From Thamnaconus septentrionalis (Eukaryota; Chordata; Actinopteri; Tetraodontiformes; Monacanthidae): DNA of 64,000 bases. Both the position numbers and the translations under genes were made by a program. Below the pieces are notes generated by a model. The model saw only the letters and a list, made by a program, of their open reading frames with translations. It ran no database searches and had not been told where the DNA came from. Location of the stretch: contig CM020507.1 in the NCBI GenBank assembly GCA_009823395.1, positions 8,438,501-8,502,500 on the forward strand. Reading direction: 5' to 3'. Every line of letters starts with the position of its first letter. The stretch's first letter is position 1. Shown here in pieces: positions 24,111 to 36,356 of the stretch.

Positions 24111-24460
24111 TGGGGCGACTGTAGCTCAGGAGGTAGAGCTGGTTGCCCAATGACCGAAAGGTTGGCGGTTCAAATCCCGCTCCATCCCAGTCTGTCATTC
24201 TGTCCTTGGGCAAGACACTTAACACACATTGACCCGTATGAATGTGAGTGGATGTTGGGTGGTTGGTGGTTGGTGGTCGGAAGGGCCGCAGATTGGCTGC
24301 CATGCTTCCGTCAGACTGCCCCCCCCCCATACCCCACCCCCCTCCGGGCAGCTGTGGCTACTCATGGAGTTTAACCTTCACCAGTGCGAATGTGGTTGTT
24401 CAATGTAAAGCTCTCTGGGTGCCTTGAAAAGCGCTATGTAAATCCAATCCGTTATTGTTG
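24111..24460 (+). mobile_element. tRNA-derived SINE
   Basis: The 5' part keeps RNA polymerase III control boxes: A box GTAGCTCAGGAGG at 24121-24133 and B box GGTTCAAATCC at 24167-24177. A body with CCTTGGGCAAGACACTTAA follows, then a 3' tail with AAAAGCGCTATGTAAATCC near 24427-24445 as in fish SINE and LINE tails. The head-body-tail arrangement fits the V-SINE type. Several tRNA-fold positions have diverged, so it is not a functional tRNA. Confidence 0.85.
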
Positions 24461-24731
24461 AATACACAAGTCTGCTCAAGAGGTCGGTTAAGATTTTAGA
24501 AAGTATTAAACTTAGAGTCGAGACAAGGACAAAAAAAAAGGTGACTGAGTCCATTTTCCCCCAGAAGAAGTGTGACAGTGGTGAGCCATGCTCTGTACAC
24601 ACACACCTTGAGATGAAAGCGCTGGCTAAATTCTTCTGCTCCAAGCCCAATGAAATGCTTTTTAGCAGGCTTGCGTCACCTTCAGCGCTGGGTCACGGTG
24701 TTTGGATAAAGTAATGACTGAACAACTGTAA

Positions 24732-24775
24732 GGACTGAAAGATTCAGTCCGGAACGCCGTTCAGGACGAACGGCG
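24732..24775. repeat. Two adjacent perfect 8-bp hairpins
   Basis: GGACTGAA-AGA-TTCAGTCC at 24732-24750 is followed four bases later by CGCCGTTC-AGGAC-GAACGGCG at 24755-24775. Confidence 0.8.
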
Positions 24776-27700
24776 AGCCGAGCTCCGTAAACCAGCGGCA
24801 GCAGCTCAGCGCAAACTCTCAAGGTCACAGGCACAGTCTGAGCGCTCTCAGTCTTCACACGCAGGAATGATGCAAGTGCACGTGGCCCTGGCAAGCTGTT
24901 GTTAGTCTGCAACCATTATGCAAGTTGTGGTATGTGAGCGCGCCGAGGCGCTGCGCTACCTGGAAACTGTACAGCAGAATGTGGACTCAGACAATGTTGC
25001 TCATCCTCACTTTGTCCCCGCCGGTCCCTTCAGACCCACCAGCTCTTGTTTTATGCACCGAAGCATAAAATTTGGTGCCAGCAAACTTTCCTGTCAGGGA
25101 CTAGATCACTCAGAGAAGCCCTCACAAAGTGAGGCGTGTCTGGTGCACTTAGTATAAAACCCCATCCTGAGGCTAAACTTTGCTTTTATTGTGTTGATAC
25201 GTCTAAACATGTTCTTCCTCCGCCCCCAACTGCCCGCGTTGTGATTTGCTCACATTTTTTCACATCAGCGGCCCTGTTCACTGTTGGATTGTGTGTCTGA
25301 TTCACAGTTTTATCGGATGCACAGTTCCCCATGTTGCCCTGGAGTCCAAAGGCCATGCAGTTCGTTCTAAGTCGTTTAAAACTGCATTTGGAGGCAGCTG
25401 ACCAATTGAGTGGGAATGCTATTTTCAGCACAATATTTTCTGCCTCCCGCCTCTGAAGCTCAAGCTGCAAGCGGTGATAAGTACCACTGCACTGAAAGCT
25501 GTTTGTCGAGCTGCACGATTATAATTTTGTAGGAGAGAGGGAAACAACTCAAAACAAATTCAACACTTCAAGTCGAGAAGTTTCTGCTCCGAGCTTGGGG
25601 GATTTTTTTTTTTTTTTTTCCGCCTAAATGTCAGCATGCCTAAGGCAGAGCTTAGTATCGGACATGCTGATTGTTGTCGCTAATTGTTAGCCTTTACAGC
25701 TAACCTTTCAAACTGTGCTGAAGTTATGAGCCGGGCTCCCTCCCACCGCACACCTCTCTGAGGTTTTGTGTTCCCATGGGGCTTTGTCAGGAATCCGGTG
25801 GCTGGACAAGCGAAGAGTCCAGCGTGAAAACTTTGTGTGCGAAGCAGTTTCGCCGCCAAGGCGGAATATTTCGGCCGAGAGTGACACCGGTATTTTTATT
25901 GGAACGATACACTGACGTTTCTTGTTTGAACAAAAAATCTATAACTCGGTGTGAAAACAAATCTTGATGTATTCCAGCTTCGCAGTATTTAATACTTGTG
26001 TAAGCTGTGGAAAGAGCCTGAGCTGTGAACACTGCACGCAACAGAGGTGTAAAGCAAACCAAAAAGGTGCTGAATTAAAGCATACCAGGCGATCACGACT
26101 GTTCAGCCGGTGGGTGGCTGGACAGTGGAGCATTTCATTGGACCATAGGGGCTGAATCCAATCCCACTGGAGACGAAGGAGACGCAAACAGTCTTATGTA
26201 ATGCGGATATATTATTACACAAAAAACATGTGGTTTCTCTGCCACTTGAGTATATTCGAAAAATATTGAGAATGATTTTCATTTAGCAAGGCAACAATAT
26301 CCCTTGTTCTACAGAACATATTTCCTCACTTAACATCAATGAATGGATCATTTTATTTAATTCCATCAAAAGAAGTTCTCAAGTTCTCCCTGGTTTTATT
26401 AATATGAAACTAGAACTTTGCATTGGTTGTCAGCCATTGAACGACATCTTATCTTTCAAATAAGATTAATGGATTTCATTATACAAAATTTGGCTGAAAC
26501 TTTATTGAGTGTATTCTTCAAGTCATTATGTGAGTTTAATTTTTCAATCGTATGACTGTCAAATCTTTTGTAGTGTGAAGATTCAATCTTCAGGCACTGA
26601 AGGTGTCGACTGGTTTGACAAAATTATTTGAAATAATTAAAGGCCCTGTGATGCACAGTCACCCCTGTGCACTGCTGCAGACTAAGCTCCTTTGCTGACG
26701 TATTTACGTATTTACACAACTTAGCAAAAGTAAACTGCATCGCTGTGATCTGGCTTTTACTGTGCAGATACAGAGAACAGTGTGCAACATTTTCAGGGAC
26801 CTTCTTGCACGAAAAATGAAGTAGAAAGTAAAATAAATGTTTAAAAACAGACAAACCTTTTTTTGGCATTGAGGCATTTTACAATTAGATATTGTTAAAT
26901 CGTACACATCTGAACTTTGATTTTGGAAAAATTCCATGCAAATCATCACCTGCAACTGCAGAAAACACAGTCCCTCCGCTTACATAAGACTCTCGGCAGC
27001 CTTTAGACGTCTTCTTGGATACAGCACGCACGTAGGCATGCACACACACACACACACACACACAGCTGAACTGTCAGCTTGTCTAGTCTATTTTTACGCG
27101 GGTACAGTGAGACAACCTTTGCTTTAACGTGTTAAACGTGAAAGGGCTCACACCAAGAGAAACATGACAAGTGGACGACCACCAATTGGTTTTTATGCCC
27201 TCAAAAGGATCAGTTGACTCTTCCTGTCATCTTCACTCACTCAGTACGTGCGTTCGCAGAACATTTTATCGCATTAGCGCTGCGCCTGGCTCTTCTGCAC
27301 CGTAGATATACCTACCATGTAATCCTGCTTGCTGATGCACTTTGATTCTACGTGTATTTTTTGACACTTCTCTGTAAGGTGATCCACACGTGTAAAAATA
27401 TGAGGGCCCGGCAAAGGGGGAAGCTCCTACCCCCTGTGTACCCAGTGAGAGTTGTATAGGGACATGACGCACTGAAACTGGACTCCCTGCAAAGACTCGA
27501 ACTATATAAAGACTGAACTGTTACAGCACTGGACCTCTGAACCCCCGTAACCCGCTCTCGCGCTCACACGTGGACGCCTACCTATGATGTATTTGTTTAG
27601 TCGCCTCGCACATCACAACTTCCTCCTCTTGACAAACCCAGCCGCTCCTCCTGAAGAATGTGCCCTCGAGCATCCTCGCCTCTCCTCGTTAGCATTCAGC

Positions 27701-29324
27701 GAATGCGTCTGACGAGAATAGGCTCTCTGTTTTTCCGCCAATCAATCAGCGGGCCCCCCACTGAAACGGTGCATCGCCCTCCAAATGCCAACGCCTCTGT
27801 CTTCGCTGCTCCTCTGGCGTCTGCACGACCCCGGGCGTGATTCTGGGCTCAGGGATACCGAGAAAACGGGCCTTGTGGTTGCTGCCAGTTTCCATGGTTC
27901 CCCCCTGTCAAAGGGAGGTCCCTCTCAGGGCCTGGTGCGTTTGTGATGCCCCCATGAAAAGATGGCTCTGTATCCTAAGGTCCCGAGCCCACCGGGAGCA
28001 GAATTCCTGTGTGACTCTGGCTGAGCTGGGGCTGAGCAGCACAGCGGAAGCGAGAGAAAGCGATGGGAGAAAAGCGTGTTAGGGTGCTGGCTGGGTGCCA
28101 GCCATCAGTTGGGTGCTCAGGGGGGACTGGGTCAGAGTGGAGGAAGAACTAGGCCTGTGTGTACACACTTACATCGGTAAACACACATTTGGCTGCGGGG
28201 ATGCACAAACACACAGTCCCAAGAAGAAACGTGTTCGAGAAAATGTATGTGCTAATTCCCTCGCAGCTTCACGCGTGTACACCGCGGAGCACTCGACTTC
28301 CTAAAACGGCACAAAGAACTTCATTTTGTGTACTTCTGATAGCCGTCACTTCTCACTCACTCATTGATCTACGTTTAAATTCCTTTTCCCTTTGCCTCAT
28401 ACTTGAAGACTTTAGTCACAGATGTATTGTTTGCAGTGCAGTTGACTCATCTCTCATAAAAGCCCTGGCACTCCTTCTGTGTTGTTTTTTTTTCTTTGCA
28501 GAGGTTGTGTGTGTTTGACAGGTAATGCTTGCAATGACTCAACAAAAGTCCGGTTAAAAGAGCCACCATTGAGGCTGTCATGAGCATGAATGAATCATGA
28601 ATTGTGAATGATCTTAATGGCTCAAAACCTGGCACTACGTACCTGCGGGATCCCTTTCAATATGAAATATATCTCAGAACTACACCATTGTTTAAAAGAC
28701 TGGCAAAAACACAATGTGACAAGGTAATGAACTTTATTTCCAGGTTGTGAATAGTACTAGACTATAACAGTACTATTGACCATGCAAACAGAAGCAAAAC
28801 AGATAAACAATATAATTTAAAACTGGACAATGTCAGATTGTTAAATCTTGTAATAGAACCCATCCATCACATAGATTTTGAGGCAAGAGTTAAATTGCTG
28901 ATATGCACTGTGGGGAAAAAATTTGCTGTCATTTATATTTGTTTTTTTGTGAAATTACATCTCAAGGTCGAGCAGTCATTACTCTGATGTGACTTCTGTA
29001 AAAAAAAAAAAATCCTCTGAAGTTCGATGCGTGCATCTGCTCTGCGTCAGGACGCGTGAGGACATGATAATGGAACACTGGCTCTGAGTTCTGACCTGGT
29101 GCACCTGGACATATTGTGCAAGTTCACTGTGCCGTTGCAATCAAGTAAATATTGATCTCTGACTTTATTGATTATCTTTGGTCTTAACATACACACACAC
29201 ACACACACACACAAAACAAATCATGGAGATGCCGTCAGCAAAGTTATCTTCTCCTTTACCAGTCGATGGCCTCTAACATGATTCAAGGACATGGAACCAA
29301 TGACTTGTACAGATGAAGTTATTA
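24776..29324. other. Intergenic DNA, no gene seen
   Basis: No supported gene or RNA. Simple repeats include a T-run near 25602-25619 and (CA)n tracts at about 27040-27064 and 29193-29213. Several ORFs of 60-120 codons lack homology I recognise and have no matched splice sites. Confidence 0.5.
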
Positions 29325-29462
29325 TTCATTCATTCATTCATTCATCTTCTATGCCCGCTTATTCCAATTCAGGGTCACGGGGGTCTGCTGGAGCCTATCC
29401 CAGCTGTCTTAGGGCGAAGGCAGGGTACACCCTGGACAAGTCGCCAGTTCATCGCAGGGCAT
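29325..29462 (+). mobile_element. Truncated common teleost interspersed repeat
   Basis: A TTCA tetranucleotide run is followed by GGGTCACGGGGGTCTGC, GAGCCTATCCCAGCTG, GGTACACCCTGGAC and TCGCCAGTTCATCGCAGGGC. This is the sequence of a very common fish dispersed repeat. I am not certain of the family; a LINE 3' end or related SINE is most likely. Confidence 0.7.
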
Positions 29463-31545
29463 GAAGTTATTATATGTTCTTAATATCACTTTTCTTGTAA
29501 TTGCTCCCGCATACATAAAATAGAGCATGTAATAATTGCATAAGATAGAATAATAGTATTATTCTTAAAACAACCTGGAACAATGGGTTGACTGAGTGCA
29601 GGCTGCCTGCTAAAGGGTCTGACTTAGCCCTGTTTCCACTGTGGTTTGTGTAAAAAAAACAAAAAAAAAAAACACCTGGGCTTTGCCACATCATGGCAGA
29701 TGGAGAAACAACCACACACCCACTCGGGCCTGCAGGCTCCGCTCTGTGGGGCCAACCATAATAACAACCCTCAAGATGGTCAGCAGCTCGTACGCTCTTC
29801 TGCTTTAGATGAATCTGCAGTGTTGGGTCCAAGGTTTTCCATGGTCTTAACCAAGGGAACCTCTGCCCAGTACTGTGCATTCACAGAGAGGCCTTAAACG
29901 TTGGGTGGCCATTAATAAATAAAATTTGATATCTGCGTGGGGTGCGTAGAAAAAACAATATATTGAATTGCTTCGCTCCACAGAGAAACATTGTGTGGTT
30001 TATGATTTTCCATCCATCAAAATGACAACCATTACTACAGGCAAGTTTTAGTGCTTATCATAAAGAAAATGTGTTTCCATCTATGAACTATGACCGTGTC
30101 TGTAAAATACATGAATCGTGGTGCAATATACTGTTAAAATAATGGTTAATCGTTTAAGGTTAATCTGATCGTAAATGTGCAGTTTGTTGTGCGCGTCAGT
30201 GTTCACTGAGGCAAACATGTATTCCTGCACATCCACACGTTTGTACTGTGTTAAGTCTTCTTTGGTAGAGTTTTCACTAGTTAGCTGAGTAATTGCAGAC
30301 TGGACAATTAGGATCCAATTAGAGTAGGAGCAGGATATTTTTTTTCCCTCTCATAGTAAATACATTAGAGCAAGAAGCTGACTTCTTCCGCCCTCTGCTG
30401 GGTAAATGGTGGCAGCGTTTTTCATTTGCCATGACACCAGAAAGAATTTTTTCGTACCTTCCATTGCATGTAATGGAAAATAATTCTTGATCCTTATTTT
30501 TATTGTGCAGTCTAATTTCACTATTAGTTGAACCACACAAATATTGTTGGAGATTTTTTTTTTTTTCAAATGCAATTTGCAATGCATTTTCACGATTCAA
30601 TAATAAAAATAGGCGTATCAAGCGAATAGAATAATACACGCACTCACAAACAATAAGAAAATATATTTTAGGGACAAGAGTGTCGATTTTTCCGGCTAAA
30701 TTATTTATACTTGAGCTTTTTCCGGGTTATCTAAACGACCAAGTGACGATGACAAGATAAAAATCCGCCTTTTCTTTACACAACGGGAGCCTTGCCTTCT
30801 CAAACTCTCCGTTTACTGTGACTTGGTTTGCTTCTTAGTAAACATACAGAGTGGTGTTCATTTTTGGGATTCAAAATAATTGTTACTAACAGCATGGACA
30901 CTTTTTCTGGTCGGAATCACAAATCCTCCGACAACGTATGAACCTGTCTGCACCAAACCGGAAGTGACTGACAGTTTCGCACTAAGCGTGCCATTTATGT
31001 TGCATGTGTGACGTGTGCAGTCGGTATTTTGAAGGACAGTCACGTTATCTCTCGGAGGTTCCTGTTCCATAAAACAATGTAACGTCAAACTATATAAACA
31101 AGGTATGCTATCAACACGGTAGTGTCTCAAAATTCTAAGTTTTAAGCTGCAGCATAGTTAAGCTACAGCGTTTTATTGACGTTTCCGTCCTCACTGTCTT
31201 GACCTTTCTGCGTGTTCACAGTAAATATAAAAGTCTACTGAACGTCTCAAATCATCTTGCTGAGCTGATGAGCTTCAGCGTTTGTGGAACTGCTAGCGCA
31301 AGTGTCTCAGTGAAAGCCGGGAGCTAACTTCATGTTTGGGTTGAACAACACTGGATCCCACGATATACAACATTTACAACATGTATGTACACGATATGCA
31401 TGGAGGAGTTTATGCATCATATGCATGACTCGTTAAACCGTCAGACAAGTTTTATTAGTTTAAGGACATTTATGTTTTTATGTAGTAAAAGCGTCTAATT
31501 GCTTTTTGTGCTATGTCTAATCTTGTGTTTTCCTTTTTTTGTTAG
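29463..31545. other. Intergenic DNA and probable 5' flank of the ICME-like gene
   Basis: No coding exon is recognised. A polypyrimidine run ending GTTAG at 31541-31545 looks like a splice acceptor, so a non-coding first exon and the promoter of the downstream hydrolase probably lie in the last few hundred bases; I could not locate them. Confidence 0.45.
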
Positions 31546-31674
31546 GTTAAATAGAATGACCTACAACATGTAAGAGCCCCTCAATTGGAATATTTCAAAC
31601 GCTTTTAACCACCAGATGTAACTAAGCAAATATGTGTTTCTTTTATCCATGGAAGGTCCAGTTTAAAGAACCAA
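31546..31674 (+). promoter_or_regulatory. Predicted 5' leader of the ICME-like gene, with five upstream ATGs
   Basis: If the acceptor at 31544-31545 is used, the leader carries ATGs at 31556 (5 codons), 31568 (ATG-TAA), 31616 (ATG-TAA), 31632 (a 48-codon ORF in another frame overlapping the main start, ending 31778) and 31649 (5 codons, ending 31666). This arrangement would be expected to lower translation from the main ATG at 31675. Confidence 0.4.
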
Positions 31675-34051
31675 ATGTCACTTCCTGTGGCAGTAGGGGT
31701 CATATTGGTAGGACTCCCATATTCCATCGCTCTAGCTGCTCAATGGCTTTATGGCTGGCCAGACGAGCCCGGATATAAGAAGTACATAGAAGCACTAAAA
31801 CCAAGGTACTGATTTCCATCAGTGATGTCACCATCACCCATCTTCATCCTGACAAGTGAACCAAGTGCAGTATCCCTCTCTCGTGCTGAACGGTCTGATT
31901 GTACCGCAATTATACACACTGACATACAGTAAATGTTTTTTTGCTTAAATATGATACCTATTTGTCCCTGATTACATCACCTGTGTGTTAATTGATTTTT
32001 TTCATCAGCTGCTGCTCTATTTGAACTATTCATTTTGTTGTGAGTGCTATTATTATCAACTATTGCAGTCTTTTTATGTTGTATGTGGTACTTCTGTGTG
32101 TTGTTTTTCACTAACTTTACTTAAGTGTAATTGCACTGTGTAATTCATGTTTTCCCTCTCAAACAGGCGAATATACTGTTTAGCCAAAGCTGTGCTGGAA
32201 TCTGTGAAATATCTACAGTATGGCAAACTTTACTCTCAGTCGGCCGGGTGGTACAAGAATAAAGAGAACCGCAGGCACTGTGAAAAGGTGGGTTCTGAAT
32301 GACAGCTAAAGAAGAAAAATGTATTCTGTCAATCAGCGTCTTAAGAACTAAATAAGAATTTGTCTAATCTGTCTGCATTTATAATGTTCATTCCTATGAA
32401 GACGGCATTCTTCACATTATTTTCCGTCTGGACACTTTGAAGGGCATTGCGTTTGGTCGTCGAGGCAACAGACTGGACCTGTACCACGCTCCCAACGTGG
32501 ACGGGTCTATAGATGCAGTTGTACCACTAGTTGTTTTTGTCTATGGAGGTGCGTGGGGCTCTGGAGAAAGATCCACTTACTGTCTGCTGGCCCGGCACAT
32601 GACTGAAGAACTGAACGCGGTGGTCATCTGTCCAGATTATAGCACCTACCCCAAGGTGAGAGCCGCCAGCACTCTCAATAAAAATGTATTGCACATATGT
32701 CCAGCTGAGATGATAGGAATATGAAGTGAATCTTGTAACCAATATGTGAGCTTAGGTTGAAGTTATACCGCAGTAGCACGAGTGGGAGATAAGAAATTTA
32801 ATTTGAAATGTTGCTTTGGGATCTGAACTGACTTCTGGTCTCATCTGATTGCCAGGGGAACGTTTTAGGGATGGTCCAAGATATCGCTGACTGCTTGGTT
32901 TGGGCTCAGGAAAGTGCATCCAAGTTTAACTTTGACAAAGTAAGAAAAATCTTCCAGCACCCTCTGGAAACCAACTGAATTTACTATTCATCAAAAACTT
33001 CAGATGACGTTTTGAAGTCTAGTTTATAAAAAAAAATAAAACAAAAATACACAGCGTGCAAAACGAAGAATTCAGATTAACAGATGTTTCATTGGACTTT
33101 ATTGATAATAATTAATACTTTTCTGTTTAATCTGGCTGTGCAGTAATTTATTATTACTGTCTCATATCTTGCTTCAACATGCTCAAAGACTTTTTTTTTC
33201 TGAAGTTTTCTTTTCTCTTTTCACAGGACAATGTAGTGCTAATTGGCCACTCAGCTGGTGCCCATTTGTGTGCACTGACCACACTCTTTCTTGTTGATGA
33301 AAGAGAAGAGCTATTCATTGAGGTCTGCAAGCAGAGGAACATCACAAAGGCAATAAGAGGAGTTATTGGTAAGGATCACTGTGTTGAGCATCCCCAAGCT
33401 GCAACAAGTTTGAAAAATCCAGTGAACTGAGGCTCGACTTTTAAACACTGATCATCTTCTTACACTTCAGTTCATCTATATCACACTGTTAATTACGCCT
33501 CCAGTGTTTTTCCCCCCTCTCGGATTGAATTTATGAATTTGTCATATTTTCTCGACAGGTCTGAGTGGCGTGTACAACATTATGGACCATTATGAGCATG
33601 AGCAGAAGCGAGCAGTCGAGTACGTCTCCACCATGCACAAAGCCATGAATGGAACGAGAAACTTCCCGTACTATTCACCGACACACTCGCTGAAACAGCT
33701 GAGCCAGGACAAACTGAGCCAGTACGTGAAGGAACTTGTTGAGTTTTGATGCGTGTAGATGTTCACCCTCTAATAAATTTGGCTGTCATCCTTGCGTTCT
33801 TGTTGTTTCCCGACAGAGTGCCTCCGTTCACTTTGCTCCACGGGACCAGCGACGCAGTTGTTCCTGTCGAGTCGTCTGTGAGGCTCTCCGAGCTCCTCAC
33901 CTCCCTCTCGATAACAGTGTCGCTGTACCTGCTGCCGGGAGTCAACCACGTTGAGATCGTCACCGACCTGATGGCTCCCGACAGGCGCTACTACCAGCTC
34001 GTCTACAGCTGCATCAAACTGGAGTACAGAAAACTTTTGGGAACCCACTGA
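31675..34051 (+). CDS. Isoprenylcysteine methylesterase-like alpha/beta hydrolase, 7 coding exons, 362 aa
   Basis: Coding exons: 31675-31805, 32167-32287, 32443-32655, 32856-32939, 33227-33368, 33559-33721, 33817-34051, all GT-AG and in phase. Residues 4-24 are hydrophobic (a signal anchor), so the enzyme is probably attached to an internal membrane. The catalytic domain has an oxyanion-type YGGAWGSG (118-125), the nucleophile elbow GHSAG with Ser192, an acid in HGTSD (Asp297) and His329 in GVNH. The region around PDYSTYPKG and GHSAGAH resembles plant ICME and ICME-like proteins, which demethylate prenylcysteine esters. That this fish protein uses the same substrate is inference; a broader carboxylesterase role is possible. 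The first ATG giving the anchor was chosen as start. Confidence 0.88.
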
Positions 34052-34583
34052 CCAATCGAATGAATGTTAGATTTACAAACTCTGCCCTCCAAGAACTTTG
34101 TTTACAAAATAGGCTTTAAGACCTCAAATGTACGACTTTTAGCCTTGACTTTGTCTGATTCATTTTTCTGTAATTGCAAATTGAGCATTTTCAACTTATT
34201 ATTATGTTACATGATACAATAAGTTTATGTTGATTCCCTCTTTGGAATGGACAAGATGTGATAAGGTGATGTGTGATAAGGACTAGAGTTTGGTAAAAAA
34301 GGAAGAGAAAAATGGATCAATTATGAGCTTTCAAAGTTTTTACAACTACTTGCTACCCTCAAATGTATTGAAATAACTTGCTTCTTTCTCTCTCTTTTTA
34401 ACCGATTCAGTTCTCTCACAAGTGTGACACCCTTTCTCTCCAGAATCTGCTGTGAAGCTTGTGATAAAGTTAACATACTCAAAAAAGGAAGCTATGTTAC
34501 ATTTACCATTGAGTATTACAATCTGATAGTCATTTATTTATATGAGATTTATTTGTTTAAAAATTTAATCTCTCCATAAATTA

Positions 34584-34589
34584 AATAAA
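34584..34589 (+). terminator. Polyadenylation signal of the ICME-like gene
   Basis: AATAAA lies about 530 bases after the stop codon in AT-rich 3'UTR-like sequence. Confidence 0.6.
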
Positions 34590-35054
34590 AAGCCTTACAT
34601 GAGAGGACAACAGTCTTGACTGAATATGTAAAATGCAAAAAATGCACAATGATGATTTATGACCTGAAAAACACACCTCCCAGAAGTAAGATATTTTATT
34701 TAAAATCTCGATATCCTTTTGACTTATGTGATAGGTTTACTATTGTTGAATTTAAAAATGTAGTTGCTGCGTCAGTCATGCCAATCACAATTGTTCAGCT
34801 TCTACATCTCACTTTTATTTTGAAAGACGTGTGCACCCCCAACAAGAGCACAAGGGGCGGAGTTACGCGAGCGCTTTCACGGTGTTGTGCCGAAATTTGT
34901 CTCCTGCCTCAAACTTCTGTTTTACTGAACACCCACAATAAATAAGCACAATACAATTAAATAATAAAAGTTTTTAAATGAAAACAAACAAAAACACAAT
35001 GTTGTAGTGACGGCAGTAGCATGATGTCATTCAGTGCTAACCTACAAACTCGCC

Positions 35055-35200
35055 CAGGGGTGGGCAAACTTTTGGACTGGTGAGCCACAAGGGGTTCTAA
35101 AATTTGATAGAGGAGCAGGAGCAGATGGAGTGTTTTGGTGACCCACCTCATAGGAGGAAAGAATATACCATGGGATATGTAGAAAACATGTGCTTTAATG
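35055..35200 (+). mobile_element. Truncated hAT (Charlie-type) terminus
   Basis: CAGGGGTGGGCAAACTTTT at 35055-35073, followed by a diverged GAGCCACA and AAAATTTGATAGAGG, matches the left end of common hAT elements in which a GGGCCACA block follows. The other end is not seen, so the copy is partial. Confidence 0.55.
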
Positions 35201-35337
35201 CCCATTGAAAAATTAACAAAAGCAAAGTTACAACAAAATGTCTGTCTTTGAAGCCCCATGGTATTTAGCTCTTTACTGAAATGACTCTTAAAACACTGGA
35301 AAAAATAGATGAAATACAGCTATTTATGACTTACTTA

Positions 35338-35424
35338 TTAAAGTAAGAAAAATAAATACTCAAGTAATGTACAGATACCTGTACTAGAGTAATACAGTAT
35401 TTGTAATTCTTTGCTTCCCACCTC
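35338..35424 (-). mobile_element. hAT-like repeat end abutting the cspg4 promoter
   Basis: On the minus strand this reads GAGGTGGGAAGCAAAG, then AATTACAAATACTG and TACTTGAGTATTT. It is the same AGGTGGGAA/TACTTGAGTA family as 19216-19712. Only one terminus is present, and it ends within about 350 bases of the cspg4 start codon. Confidence 0.6.
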
Positions 35425-35429
35425 AAGTG

Positions 35430-35770
35430 CTGGGTTCTGAGTTGTCCAAACGCGCGCCTTGCACCAAGAGCGAGTGCGCGTCCACGCACTGGGGAACGTC
35501 ATTCCGCGCGTGGAGTGAGATTCCTCCACAACACCGGCTCCGGCTCCAGCTCCAGTTCGCCTGAGTGTCGGGGTGTCCTGCGCTGCTCTCAACACTGGCC
35601 GCCGCCGCCACCACCACCACCACCGTCGTTTCGGGGATTCAACTCCTTGACCGGGCACCGGAGCGTAACCGAGAGAAAACAGGCGTGTAAATATGTAACC
35701 GCGGGCTCCCTGTGACGGTGAAAGCGCTGCGGCGGTGGCGGTGTTGGTGGTCCTCCAGAGGGGAAGAGAC
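35430..35770 (+). promoter_or_regulatory. cspg4 CpG-rich promoter and 5'UTR
   Basis: GC-rich, CpG-rich sequence (GAACGTCATTCCGCGCGTGG, CCGCCGCCACCACC near 35600) directly upstream of the first coding exon. No TATA box is evident, in line with a CpG-island promoter. One start-stop ATG-TAA occurs at 35693-35698. The transcription start is unknown. Confidence 0.55.
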
Positions 35771-36282
35771 ATGGACTCTGCCGGGAGAAGCAGCCGCACC
35801 AAGTTGTTGCTCCGCGGGCTACTTTGGTGGTCGCTCCTGCTCCGGCTGGCGTCTGGAGGTAAAGAAACGACTCGCAATTTTCACGATTTTCTCAACAATG
35901 GGAACAAGTGTGGTGTGAGTGTTCCTGTTGGTGCTTTTGTGCAAAGTTGCGTTTTTTCCCCCCTCCCCCGCCAGCTTACATGTATCTTGTGTTTTGCGTA
36001 GTTTCCCCTGAGTTCCTTTTAAGTGTCGGAGCTGAATGTGGAAAATGTGTTAATTCGCCCTGAAGCTAACCTGGCTGCCAGGTTGAGGCGACACCTTTCG
36101 TTTGTGTAAACAGTAGAATTGACATCCTCTCCTCCTCCATCGTCTCCAATTGCATTTCAACTGATTCTGCACCATAATTTGACCATGCACTGATTTATCT
36201 TGATTGTCTGTTTTGCCTTTGAGCGGTTGAAGCTCTTCACGATGAAAAAAAATAGAAAGTAAAGAAGAAAGAAACTCTAGGC

Positions 36283-36356
<74 letters not shown>

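Noticed and set aside
24121..24190. tRNA gene
   Set aside because: A and B boxes are present, but the sequence continues into a SINE body and tail and the acceptor stem does not pair as in a functional tRNA.
29470..29880. 136-codon minus-strand ORF
   Set aside because: Contains Phe/Cys runs from a poly-A tract on the + strand and ends in AT-rich DNA. The middle looks mildly coding but no family is recognisable.
34957..35259. 100-codon minus-strand ORF between the hydrolase and cspg4
   Set aside because: It overlaps the hAT terminus at 35055-35200 and has no homology; best explained as repeat DNA.
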